A stretch of DNA of 64,000 nt from NCBI GenBank assembly GCA_045613305.1, contig JAZLAU010000012.1, positions 21,685-85,684 of the forward strand. Reading direction: 5' to 3'. The notes beneath the pieces were generated by a model, which did not search any database, had not been told where the DNA came from, and saw nothing but the letters and a program-made list of their open reading frames with translations. Below, piece after piece: positions 53,432 to 61,838 of this stretch. Within the stretch, counting starts at the first letter, position 1. Every line of letters starts with the position of its first letter. Position numbers and translations under genes: made by a program. The stretch is from SFTJ01 sp045613305 (GTDB lineage Bacteria; Bacteroidota; Bacteroidia; Bacteroidales; Muribaculaceae).

Positions 53432-54724
53432 ATGAATTATCAAGAAACAATCGATTACCTATACTCGCAACACCCTGCTTTTCAAAAAGTAGGAGCAAAT
53501 GCCTATAAAGAGGGTCTTGACACCAGCCTTGCGTTAAACGCCCTTTACAACGACCCCACATCGGCCTACAAATGCATTCACATTGGCGGCACCAACGGCA
53601 AGGGCTCTGTATCGCACACTTTGGCTGCTGTTCTCCAATGTATGGGCTACAAAGTTGGGCTATACACTTCGCCTCACCTTATAGACTTCCGCGAACGAAT
53701 ACGTGTTAATGGCGAAATGATTAGCAAAGATTATGTGATTGATTTCGTCAACGATTACATTAGCAAAGAATTCAACAGACAGCCATCTTTTTTTGAACTA
53801 ACCATGATAATGGCATTCGATTATTTCCGTAATCAAAATGTTGATTTTGCCGTGATTGAGGTTGGCTTAGGCGGACGCCTTGATAGCACAAATATAATTA
53901 CACCTATAATGAGTGTAGTCACCAATATTTCTTTCGACCACACTCAATTTTTAGGCAACACACTGCCACTTATTGCGTCAGAAAAGGCTGGCATTTTTAA
54001 GAATAACGTGCCAGCGGTAGTTGGCGAAGCCAAAGATGAAGTCAAGCAAGTGTTTGTCAATAAAGCGTCAACCATAGGCGCACCTATCCTTTTTGCTGAG
54101 GAGCATCAAGAAGTTTTATCGGCTGACTACAACACGCATTCTGTTACTTACCACACATTAAATTACGATAGGATTGAAAGCCAACTCTCTGGCGCTTGCC
54201 AAATAAAGAACGCAAACACCATTCTAAACTCAATCAACACGCTGAAACAGATCGGTGTCAACATTAGTGACCAAGCCGTAGCCATGGGCTTCAAACACGT
54301 TTGCGACACTACAGGATTGATGGGCCGTTGGATGAAAATCAGCGACACGCCGCTTACCATATGCGACACAGGACACAATGTTGGGGGTATTGAATATATC
54401 ACAAAACAATTGAAAAGTATCAACTGCAACCAACTACACATGGTGATAGGCTTTGTAAATGACAAAGACATTGAACACATACTTGACATGCTTCCCCAAA
54501 ACGCACAATATTATTTCACTCAAGCCCAAATAGAGCGAGCTAAAGACGCCCACGAGGTTTCGAACATCGCATCTTTAAAAGGTCTTCATGGCATGTGCTA
54601 CAAAAGTGTAGAGGACGCCTTCAATGCCGCAAAACTCAACTCAATGGCCAACGATTGCATATTTATTGGCGGAAGCACATTTATTGTGGCCGATTTGTTA
54701 ACACTCCTATCGGCTCAGAATTAA
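53432..54724 (+). CDS. folC: Folylpolyglutamate synthase / dihydrofolate synthase
   Basis: Adds glutamate to folates and forms dihydrofolate. The 430-residue Mur-ligase-fold protein has the ATP loop GGTNGKGSVSHTL (about residues 51-63), the substrate region SPHLIDFRERIRVNG, VGLGGRLDSTN and SFDHTQFLG, and the C-terminal block CDTGHNVGG. It lies 3 bases after the chromate transporter genes. The converging YihY gene begins 16 bases past its stop with no visible terminator. Confidence 0.93.
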   Translation: MNYQETIDYLYSQHPAFQKVGANAYKEGLDTSLALNALYNDPTSAYKCIHIGGTNGKGSVSHTLAAVLQCMGYKVGLYTSPHLIDFRERIRVNGEMISKDYVIDFVNDYISKEFNRQPSFFELTMIMAFDYFRNQNVDFAVIEVGLGGRLDSTNIITPIMSVVTNISFDHTQFLGNTLPLIASEKAGIFKNNVPAVVGEAKDEVKQVFVNKASTIGAPILFAEEHQEVLSADYNTHSVTYHTLNYDRIESQLSGACQIKNANTILNSINTLKQIGVNISDQAVAMGFKHVCDTTGLMGRWMKISDTPLTICDTGHNVGGIEYITKQLKSINCNQLHMVIGFVNDKDIEHILDMLPQNAQYYFTQAQIERAKDAHEVSNIASLKGLHGMCYKSVEDAFNAAKLNSMANDCIFIGGSTFIVADLLTLLSAQN

Positions 54725-54740
54725 TTATCCGTCAACATTT

Positions 54741-55601
54741 CTATTTGATATCATTTGCATAATAGCGTTGGGCAACCGACGCTATTTGTGCTCCTAACAA
54801 GCAAATCAGCCACGTAAACTGCACCCATAACAAAAACAGCGGGAAATAGGCAAAGCTTCCGTACACAGCATGATAACTCGACACATATATCGACCACTGA
54901 AACACATATTGCAACACTTCGAACGCAAAACTACAAATCACGCCACTAACTAGCGCATACTTCAATTTTACAGTTGTGTTAGGAATATAGAGCATCACCA
55001 ATGTGAATACCATTATTTCTATCAATATATTTACCAGCATCAACGTTATTTTTAATATTGTAGAAATGCTTGGCAAATCAAAAAATGTGCGAATGCCACT
55101 ATTAATCCAAACCGAAATGCCGAATGCGGCAATCATCAAAATCGGAACCCAAAACAATATTGAGGTATAGTCGCTAAACTTTCGTGTGAATGCTCTCTCT
55201 TTGCATTCCCATATCCTATCGAATGTGCGTTCAACGGCATCAAGCAAAAAATATAGCGTAAGAATCAAGGCCACAATGCCAACTCCAATGAAGACTCCAT
55301 CGGTGGTGTGTTCGAGATATGAATCAACAAAGGACACCGCATATGTTATGGCCTCCTTCTGAGAACTAAAATGCTCAACAAGCTGCTCCTTTAAAAAATC
55401 TTGCACATTAAATCCTCTTGCAATTGCGAATATCATTGCCAACAACGGAACTATCGCTAATAAAGTTCTGTGCGACAAGGCACAAGCCGATTGCATCAAA
55501 TCCTTTATTGTGTATTTGTCATACACTTCCTTCAGGATTTGCCATGCATCTTTCACATAAAACCTGTTCTGATTATAATTTTTTTTGAAGCATTCAATCA
55601 T
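54741..55601 (-). CDS. YihY/virulence factor BrkB family membrane protein
   Basis: 286-residue inner-membrane protein of the YihY/BrkB family. A cytoplasmic N-terminus with a long helical segment is followed by about six membrane helices; typical blocks are ALSHRTLLAIVPLLAMIFAI, FLLDAVERTFDRIWEC and the C-terminal YHAVYGSFAYFPLFLLWVQF. Function is not established for the family. It is the gene preceding rnpB on the minus strand. Confidence 0.87.
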   Translation of the reverse strand: MIECFKKNYNQNRFYVKDAWQILKEVYDKYTIKDLMQSACALSHRTLLAIVPLLAMIFAIARGFNVQDFLKEQLVEHFSSQKEAITYAVSFVDSYLEHTTDGVFIGVGIVALILTLYFLLDAVERTFDRIWECKERAFTRKFSDYTSILFWVPILMIAAFGISVWINSGIRTFFDLPSISTILKITLMLVNILIEIMVFTLVMLYIPNTTVKLKYALVSGVICSFAFEVLQYVFQWSIYVSSYHAVYGSFAYFPLFLLWVQFTWLICLLGAQIASVAQRYYANDIK

Positions 55602-55637
55602 ATTATTAATAATGTATTAAGATGAATACTAAAAAAA

Positions 55638-56007
55638 TGGCAGTTGCGCTATAAGCCGGGTTATGTCAGGCTGAAAACAACCTGTCTTGTCATTTATCTG
55701 ACCACCATGTCGCCATGGTGATTATATGTAGCAGTCTACCCCTCGACAATGGACGAGCAACCCTTAAATGCCGATATACTTGACCTTGCAACTCATAAGA
55801 TGTGCGGCATGCTATGTTGCCATAACACCCGGTGAGCTCTTACCTCACCTTTTCACCCTTACCTCAGCTAATGCCTCGGCGGTTATTTTCTGTCACATTA
55901 CTCCACCCTCGCGAATGGCTTCCCGTTAGGAAATATGATGCTCTTTGTTGCCCGGACTTTCCTCACCCAGCACATTACGCTGAGAGCGACAAGACACGCT
56001 ACTGCCA
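55638..56007 (-). ncRNA. rnpB: RNase P RNA (bacterial class A)
   Basis: Catalytic RNA of tRNA 5' processing. On the minus strand the conserved 5' block GAGGAAAGTCCGGGC lies near the start and the matching 3' block AACCCGGCTTA near the end. The ends close by P1: TGGCAGTAGCG (5') with CGCAACTGCCA (3'). Length is about 370 bases. On the minus strand a seven-T run follows the 3' end. Boundaries are taken from the P1 helix and are approximate by a few bases. Confidence 0.95.
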
Positions 56008-56234
56008 TTTGTATGCGATAATTTATTACAAAGATAATGACATTTCAACAATTTTTTACCCGTTACTTTCTTTTTTTATTAACCTATGCCTAAAATGACA
56101 ATCATTCACCACACAATAACATGTCATTTTTTTAGCAAAAACAATTTTAATCGCATTTTTACCTTTCTAAAATTTAAATATGTGCTAAATACGCAATTTT
56201 TATCTTAATTTAGTTTAAAATATCACGTTATGGT

Positions 56235-56266
56235 ATTGTTTTTGAAAAAATATAATATACATTTGC
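56235..56266 (+). promoter_or_regulatory. Candidate promoter for the HtrA protease gene
   Basis: TACATTTGC (56258-56266) is an exact -7 match, with ATTG (56235-56238) 19 bases upstream. About 70 bases before the ATG. The rest of the 56008-56335 gap is AT-rich with nothing else visible. Confidence 0.6.
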
Positions 56267-56335
56267 GATAGATTTAAAAGTTAAAATTTAACTAATATAA
56301 AATTAACAAGCAAAATAATTTAACAAAAATAGATT

Positions 56336-57889
56336 ATGAAACAAAACACAAAATTCGGTTTGCTTCTACTTGGAGCATCAGTGCTTGGCTCGGCAACTAC
56401 ACTACTTGCCTCGTCTGCACTTTCAGGAAACGACAAAATCACAAGCAACAGCCAAACAGTTGCAGAAACATCTTGCCAACAAGACAACAACTTTATACGT
56501 ACGGCTGGACGCATGCCCGCAATTGAGTCCGACTTCACAAAGGCGGCCGAAAGCACAATTAATTCTGTAGTGAGCATCAAAAGTTATGCAGCCCCTCGAC
56601 GCCAACAATCATCAAGAAGTTTCGACCCATTTGAATTCTTCTTCGGACCGAACTCTGGCTTTGGAAGCACACCTCCGCGTCAACAACAGAGACCAGAATC
56701 TAGCGAGCAAGAGATGCAACCTCTTGGACTTGGCAGTGGCGTAATCATTAGTTCCGACGGTTATATAGTAACCAACAACCACGTAATCGACGGTGCTGAA
56801 AAATTAGAAGTTACACTTAACGACAACAGCAAATACAACGCTCGCATAATTGGCACCGACCCTTCAACCGACTTGGCGCTGCTTAAAGTTGAGGCAGAAA
56901 ACCTTCAGGCTATAGTTTTCGGCGACAGTGACGCCCTAAAAGTTGGAGAATGGGTACTTGCTGTGGGCAATCCATTCGGATTCACATCAACTGTAACTGC
57001 CGGCATTGTTAGCGCAAAAGCTCGCAGCGTAACAGTGGACGGCGGCAACAGAAACAGACAAACCGTTGACATTGAATCATTCATTCAAACCGACGTTGCC
57101 GTAAACCAAGGAAATAGCGGTGGTGCACTTGTTAACACCGACGGACAACTTGTTGGTATAAACTCTATGATTTATTCACAAACAGGTAGTTACGCAGGCA
57201 TATCTTTTGCTATCCCAGTGTCAGTTGTAAGCAAAATCGTCAACGACATTAAGGAATTTGGTAGCGTACAAAAAGCAGTTTTGGGTATTTCTTACCAAGA
57301 ACTTGACGCCGACAAGGCCAAGGAGCACAACATCACTGCAACAAAAGAAGGCATATATGTTGCAACAGTGTCAGAACGCAGCGCAGCCATGGAAGCAGGA
57401 ATCAAAGAAGGTGATGTCATTGTTAAGGTAAACAACATTCCAGTGAAAAATTCTGGTCAAATGAAGGAGCAAATGAGCAAACTTCGACCTGGCGACAAAG
57501 TCACCCTATCATATTATCGCGACAACAAGCTCCAAACCACTACAGCCACACTTAAAAACAATCAAGGCACCACTAAAGTGACCAAGACCAATGACTTCAT
57601 GTCGCTTGGTTGTGCATTCAAAGCATTGAGCGAAACAAAGAAAAAGGAATTGGCACTAAATGCAGGTGTAGAAGTTGCAGGCATTAAAGCCGGAAAACTC
57701 AAAGACGCCGGCATTAAAGACGGTTTCATAATCGTAGAAATCAACGACACACGAGTGGCATCTGTAGATGATGTTGAAGCCATCTACAACTCAATAATGC
57801 GTAGCGCCGACAGCGACAAAGTTATGTTCGTGACAGGTATTTATCCAACCGGAAAAAGAGCATACTATGCAGTTGATTTGAGCGAATAA
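56336..57889 (+). CDS. HtrA/DegQ-family periplasmic serine protease
   Basis: Periplasmic protein quality-control protease, 517 residues. An N-terminal signal peptide (about residues 1-28) is followed by the trypsin-like domain with His149 (TNNHVID), Asp179 (PSTDLALL) and Ser261 (QGNSGGAL) as the triad. Two PDZ domains follow: one from about residue 315 (AAMEAGIKEGDVIVKVNN) and a second from about 420 (AGKLKDAGIKDGFIIVEIND). A Ser/Arg/Gln-rich LA-loop-like insertion lies before the catalytic His. Upstream of the sigma-factor pair; ends in its own terminator. Confidence 0.93.
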   Translation: MKQNTKFGLLLLGASVLGSATTLLASSALSGNDKITSNSQTVAETSCQQDNNFIRTAGRMPAIESDFTKAAESTINSVVSIKSYAAPRRQQSSRSFDPFEFFFGPNSGFGSTPPRQQQRPESSEQEMQPLGLGSGVIISSDGYIVTNNHVIDGAEKLEVTLNDNSKYNARIIGTDPSTDLALLKVEAENLQAIVFGDSDALKVGEWVLAVGNPFGFTSTVTAGIVSAKARSVTVDGGNRNRQTVDIESFIQTDVAVNQGNSGGALVNTDGQLVGINSMIYSQTGSYAGISFAIPVSVVSKIVNDIKEFGSVQKAVLGISYQELDADKAKEHNITATKEGIYVATVSERSAAMEAGIKEGDVIVKVNNIPVKNSGQMKEQMSKLRPGDKVTLSYYRDNKLQTTTATLKNNQGTTKVTKTNDFMSLGCAFKALSETKKKELALNAGVEVAGIKAGKLKDAGIKDGFIIVEINDTRVASVDDVEAIYNSIMRSADSDKVMFVTGIYPTGKRAYYAVDLSE

Positions 57890-57914
57890 TTAAGGAAACT
57901 TGAAACAAATATAT

Positions 57915-57946
57915 AAGCCTTGGGGTGTATCCTCAAGGCTTTTTTC
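57915..57946 (+). terminator. Intrinsic terminator after the HtrA gene
   Basis: AAGCCTTGGGG (57915-57925) pairs with CCTCAAGGCTT (57931-57941, one G-T wobble), followed by a T-run. Confidence 0.85.
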
Positions 57947-58021
57947 TGCCTAAAATCACTTTTTTTCGCTGAAAATCAAACAAAAACGAGAATACGATTC
58001 TTTTTTATGAAAAATATTTAG

Positions 58022-58030
58022 TAATTTTGC
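58022..58030 (+). promoter_or_regulatory. Candidate -7 element for rpoD
   Basis: TAATTTTGC is exact; a TTTT block lies 17 bases upstream. About 31 bases before the ATG. Confidence 0.6.
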
Positions 58031-58061
58031 GTGCTTAAATATATTTCATTTACTTTTATAG

Positions 58062-58925
58062 ATGAGACAATTAAAGATTACAAAATCGATCACCAATCGT
58101 GAGAGTGCATCTCTTGACAAGTATCTTCAAGAGATTGGCCGTGAAGACCTAATCAGCGTTGAAGAAGAAGTAGAACTAGCACAAAGAATTAAGAAAGGTG
58201 ACGATCGTGCCTTAGACAAACTAACAAGAGCAAACTTGCGCTTCGTGGTATCAGTAGCAAAACAATACCTAAACCAGGGATTGAGCGTGCCAGACCTTAT
58301 CAACGAAGGAAATTTAGGACTTATTAAAGCCGCTCAAAAGTTTGACGAAACACGTGGTTTCAAATTCATTTCTTATGCAGTGTGGTGGATTCGCCAATCA
58401 ATTCTACAAGCATTGGCCGAACAATCACGCATTGTGCGCCTACCTCTAAACCAAGTAGGCTCTCTTAACAAAATTGGTAAAGCGCTATCTAAATTCGAAC
58501 AAGAACACGAACGCCGCCCTTCTCCAGAAGAATTAGCAAAAGAGCTCGACCTTCCAGAAGACAAGATTTCTGATACTTTGAAGGTTTCGGGCCGCCACAT
58601 CTCTGTAGATGCACCTTTCGTTGAAGGCGAAGACAACAGTCTTCTCGACGTATTGGCAAACGATGACTCTCCTATGGCCGACTCATCGCTTAACCAAGAA
58701 TCTTTGTCGAAGGAAGTTGACCGTGCCCTTAACCAACTACATGAACGCGAACGCGACATTCTTAAGATGTTCTTTGGCATTGGTTGTCAAGAAATGACTC
58801 TTGAAGAAATCGGTGCTAAATTCGACCTTACTCGCGAACGCGTACGTCAGATTAAAGAAAAAGCTATCCGACGTCTTAAGGGACAAAAAAGCCGCTTGCT
58901 CAAATCTTATTTGGGAGGCGAATAA
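58062..58925 (+). CDS. rpoD: Primary RNA polymerase sigma factor RpoD/SigA
   Basis: Sigma-70 group 1 factor, 287 residues, the short form of Bacteroidetes lacking the long N-terminal region 1.1. Region 1.2 has SLDKYLQEIGREDLI; region 2 has NLRFVVSVAKQY, DLINEGNLGLIKAAQKFD and the -10-melting FKFISYAVWWIRQSI; region 3 has RPSPEELAKEL; region 4.2 has LTRERVRQIKEKAIRRL. It should recognise the TAnnTTTG promoters of this window. A close paralogue begins 170 bases downstream. Confidence 0.95.
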   Translation: MRQLKITKSITNRESASLDKYLQEIGREDLISVEEEVELAQRIKKGDDRALDKLTRANLRFVVSVAKQYLNQGLSVPDLINEGNLGLIKAAQKFDETRGFKFISYAVWWIRQSILQALAEQSRIVRLPLNQVGSLNKIGKALSKFEQEHERRPSPEELAKELDLPEDKISDTLKVSGRHISVDAPFVEGEDNSLLDVLANDDSPMADSSLNQESLSKEVDRALNQLHERERDILKMFFGIGCQEMTLEEIGAKFDLTRERVRQIKEKAIRRLKGQKSRLLKSYLGGE

Positions 58926-58953
58926 ATTTTCACATATTTTTCTGTTACATACT

Positions 58954-58984
58954 GAGGCGTTGTCAAAAGCAACGCCTCTTTTCG
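58954..58984 (+). terminator. Intrinsic terminator after rpoD
   Basis: GAGGCGTTG (58954-58962) pairs with CAACGCCTC (58970-58978), followed by four T residues. It separates rpoD from its paralogue. Confidence 0.8.
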
Positions 58985-59033
58985 TCAAAGGGCAACTGAC
59001 AAAAATACACACCCCAAAGAATGAGAGGTTTGG

Positions 59034-59045
59034 TATAATTTTTGC
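59034..59045 (+). promoter_or_regulatory. Possible promoter for the second sigma factor
   Basis: TATAATTTTTGC resembles a -7 element (TA then three rather than two bases before TTTGC) and also contains TATAAT. About 51 bases before the ATG. Weak. Confidence 0.35.
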
Positions 59046-59095
59046 AGCAATAATAAGTAAAAACACAACATTCATTAGGAAAAAAATTTATAGGT

Positions 59096-59959
59096 ATGAA
59101 ACAACTCAAAATTTCAGCGACAATTACGCCGCGCAATTATCCCACGTTCGACAAGTATCTAAGCGACATTAATCACATTGCCCTTATCACACCCGAACAA
59201 GAAGCAGAACTTGCTGAAAAGTATCAAACTACAGGCGACCAGCAATCGCTTGACAAACTCATTTGCTCAAATCTGCGATTTGTAATTTCAGTGGCAAAGC
59301 AATATGAGCGCAAAGGGTTAACCCTGCCCGACCTTGTTAATGAAGGCAACCTTGGACTAATTAAAGCCGCACAAAAATTTGACCCTTCCCGTGGGTTTAA
59401 ATTTATCTCTTACGCAGTGTGGTGGATTCGCCAATCTATCATGCAAGCCATTAACGAGCAATCTCGCATCATTCGCATCCCACAAAATCAGACCACTGTG
59501 GCAAGTAAGGTTGAAAAGGCAGCACTACGATTCATTCAAGAAAACCAACGCCAAGCCACACCGTTTGAAATAGCAGAGATTCTTGAAATTTCTGAAAAAG
59601 AAGTGCTTGATGCCTTTGCCAATCTTGACAAATACCATCTCTCGCTAAACCAATCGCTAAGTTCCGATGAAGACAGCAACACTTTGCTCGATGTCATTCC
59701 GGGCGACACCGACCTATTAGCCGACGGGGATACAGAAAAAGAAGATTTAAGAATCGAAATCCTACGTTCTCTTTCACAACTACCCCCTCGCGACCGAACA
59801 ATTCTCATTAAAGCATTTGGAATTGGACAAGATGCCGAAACGCTCGATTCTATTGCAGACGAGCACCATCTCACCCGTGAACGTGTTCGTCAAATCAAAG
59901 ATACCGCAATATCACGACTCCGCGGAGCCATTGGCGCCAACTTAAGAGCATTCCTCTAA
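59096..59959 (+). CDS. RpoD-like sigma factor paralogue
   Basis: Sigma-70 family factor, 287 residues, same length and domain order as RpoD. Conserved blocks: NLRFVISVAKQYERKGLT, DLVNEGNLGLIKAAQKFD, FKFISYAVWWIRQSI (identical) and LTRERVRQIKDTAISRL. Divergence is greatest in regions 3 and 4.1 (EILEISEKEVLDAFANLDKY; LPPRDRTILIKAFGIG). It probably arose by tandem duplication and may be a group 2 alternative factor. Own terminator at both ends. Confidence 0.9.
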   Translation: MKQLKISATITPRNYPTFDKYLSDINHIALITPEQEAELAEKYQTTGDQQSLDKLICSNLRFVISVAKQYERKGLTLPDLVNEGNLGLIKAAQKFDPSRGFKFISYAVWWIRQSIMQAINEQSRIIRIPQNQTTVASKVEKAALRFIQENQRQATPFEIAEILEISEKEVLDAFANLDKYHLSLNQSLSSDEDSNTLLDVIPGDTDLLADGDTEKEDLRIEILRSLSQLPPRDRTILIKAFGIGQDAETLDSIADEHHLTRERVRQIKDTAISRLRGAIGANLRAFL

Positions 59960-59962
59960 CTT

Positions 59963-60006
59963 AAAACAAGGCGATAAACATGACCGTGTTTATCGCCTTG
60001 TTTTTT
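59963..60006 (+). terminator. Intrinsic terminator after the sigma paralogue
   Basis: AAAACAAGGCGATAAACA (59963-59980) pairs exactly with TGTTTATCGCCTTGTTTT (59987-60004), followed by further T residues. Confidence 0.9.
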
Positions 60007-60086
60007 AAACATAAATTCGTTTTGAAAGAATTTATCGTAAAATATTTACATTTTTCAACTTTATTGCAACAAAAAACAATCAATTG

Positions 60087-60118
60087 TTTGCTAAATTAAA
60101 ATATTTTCATACATTTGC
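60087..60118 (+). promoter_or_regulatory. Promoter of the leucine operon
   Basis: TTTG (60087-60090), 19 bases, then TACATTTGC (60110-60118): both Bacteroidetes elements exact. Predicted start near 60123, about 15 bases before the leader peptide ATG at 60138. Confidence 0.7.
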
Positions 60119-60137
60119 AATATAAAACTAAACCATA

Positions 60138-60212
60138 ATGACAAACATTAATTTAAATATGAATCTATCACTGCAATCTTTATTGTTGGCCCTGCTTATG
60201 CAGCTGCGATAG
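60138..60212 (+). CDS. Leucine-rich leader peptide of the leu operon
   Basis: A 24-codon ORF (ATG 60138, TAG 60210-60212) with nine leucine codons at positions 6, 10, 12, 15, 16, 17, 19, 20 and 23; in one-letter form it ends SLLLALLMQLR. An in-frame ATG at 60159 would give 17 residues with eight Leu. It lies between a strong promoter and an intrinsic terminator before leuA. This is the arrangement of a transcription-attenuation leader: leucyl-tRNA shortage would stall the ribosome in the Leu run. The gene is too short for usual annotation. Function is inferred from architecture. Confidence 0.75.
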   Translation: MTNINLNMNLSLQSLLLALLMQLR

Positions 60213-60310
60213 AGAAAGGATATTCCATATTAAAATTAGTTATGTGAAATAATAAAATATTAAATCAATCCCGCAGCCTTTCTCCTTCACCAAGAGTAAG
60301 GCTGTTTTTT
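60212..60310 (+). promoter_or_regulatory. leu attenuator: antiterminator and terminator
   Basis: Terminator: CAGCCTT (60274-60280) with AAGGCTG (60298-60304), inner CTC/GAG pairing and six T residues (60305-60310), ending 20 bases before leuA. Antiterminator: GAGAAAGG (60212-60219, starting on the last base of the leader stop) is the exact complement of CCTTTCTC (60277-60284), which is the 5' arm of the terminator. A ribosome stopped at the leader stop codon would cover 60212-60219 and allow termination; a ribosome stalled earlier at Leu codons would leave it free and prevent termination. Confidence 0.7.
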
Positions 60311-60329
60311 ATTAAAAACCGATTCTATT

Positions 60330-61832
60330 ATGAGCGACAGATTATTCATTTTCGACACAACATTACGCGACGGAGAACAAGTACCAGGATGCCAACTTAA
60401 CACTGTAGAAAAAATAGAGGTAGCCCGTAACCTGGAAATGTTAGGCGTGGATGTTATAGAAGCAGGATTCCCCATATCAAGCCCGGGCGATTTCAATTCT
60501 GTAATTGAAATCTCAAAAGCAATAACATGGCCTACCATTTGTGCATTAACTCGCGCAGTGGAAAAAGACATCGATGTTGCAGCCGAAGCGCTCAGGTATG
60601 CCAAGCATAAAAGAATACATACCGGAATCGGCACAAGCGAAAGTCACATTAGATATAAATTCAACAGCACTCCCGAAGAGATTATCGAAAGAGCTGTGAG
60701 TGCAGTAAAATATGCAAAACGCTATGTAGAGGATGTTGAATTTTATGCCGAAGATGCTGGCAGAACCGATAATGAATATCTTGCCCGAGTAGTGGAAGCT
60801 GTTGTTAAAGCAGGAGCCACAGTTGTTAATATACCTGACACCACAGGATTCAGAATACCTAATGAATATGGAGAAAAGATAAAATATCTAATGGAACATG
60901 TCGACGGATTGAGTTCTGGCAAGGCAATTCTGAGCACACACTGTCACAACGATTTAGGCATGGCTACAGCCAACACCATAGCCGGGGTTATTAATGGTGC
61001 GCGCCAAGTGGAAGTAACTATTAACGGAATTGGAGAACGTGCCGGTAACACATCATTAGAAGAAGTTGTTATGGCGTTCAAATGTCACCCTAACTTGGGC
61101 ATTCAAAGTAACATCAACACCACCAAGATTTATCCAATTAGCCGTTTGGTCAGCAGTTTAATGAATATGCCGGTACAACCCAACAAGGCCATCGTCGGAC
61201 GTAACGCGTTTGCTCACAGTAGCGGCATACACCAAGATGGTGTTCTTAAGAACTCTACCACATACGAAATCATGGACCCAAAAGATGTGGGCATCGACGA
61301 TAATGCAATTGTTTTAACAGCAAGAAGCGGAAGAGCGGCTCTTAAACATCGTCTTCAGTCTTTAGGTGTTGATTTAAAAGGCGAAGAATTAGACAAAGCA
61401 TACGAAGGCTTCCTCCGTCTTGCCGACACTAAAAAAGACATTACCGACGACGACATATTGATACTTGTAGGTAAACATATCGATAGCGACGCTCGAATAA
61501 AAATCGATTATCTTCAAGTCACTGCAGGTTCAAGTTTGAAACCTGTGGCAAGCATAGGCCTTAACATTGCTGGCGAACATTTTGAAGCGTGCTCTTCGGG
61601 TAATGGTCCTGTTGACGCCGCCATCAATGCCATTAAACAAATCATTCATCGCCGTATGACTGTGCACGAATTCCTAATTCAAGCAATAACTCGCGGCAGC
61701 GACGATGTTGGTAAAGTACACATGACAGTTGAACACGATGGAGTTTTCTACTATGGTTTCTCTGCCAACACCGACATTGTTACAGCATCGGCCGAAGCAT
61801 TCCTTAACGCAATCAACAAATTTGTGAAATAA
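60330..61832 (+). CDS. leuA: 2-isopropylmalate synthase
   Basis: First committed step of leucine synthesis: acetyl-CoA plus 2-oxoisovalerate. The 500-residue protein has the catalytic TIM barrel with FDTTLRDGEQVPG (Asp metal ligand), the metal-binding STHCHNDLGMA, and GRNAFAHSSGIHQDG. The C-terminal regulatory domain (about 385-500) includes SGNGPVDAAINAI, consistent with leucine feedback inhibition. First structural gene of the operon, 20 bases after the attenuator T-run; 6 bases before leuC. Confidence 0.95.
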   Translation: MSDRLFIFDTTLRDGEQVPGCQLNTVEKIEVARNLEMLGVDVIEAGFPISSPGDFNSVIEISKAITWPTICALTRAVEKDIDVAAEALRYAKHKRIHTGIGTSESHIRYKFNSTPEEIIERAVSAVKYAKRYVEDVEFYAEDAGRTDNEYLARVVEAVVKAGATVVNIPDTTGFRIPNEYGEKIKYLMEHVDGLSSGKAILSTHCHNDLGMATANTIAGVINGARQVEVTINGIGERAGNTSLEEVVMAFKCHPNLGIQSNINTTKIYPISRLVSSLMNMPVQPNKAIVGRNAFAHSSGIHQDGVLKNSTTYEIMDPKDVGIDDNAIVLTARSGRAALKHRLQSLGVDLKGEELDKAYEGFLRLADTKKDITDDDILILVGKHIDSDARIKIDYLQVTAGSSLKPVASIGLNIAGEHFEACSSGNGPVDAAINAIKQIIHRRMTVHEFLIQAITRGSDDVGKVHMTVEHDGVFYYGFSANTDIVTASAEAFLNAINKFVK

Positions 61833-61838
61833 AACCAG

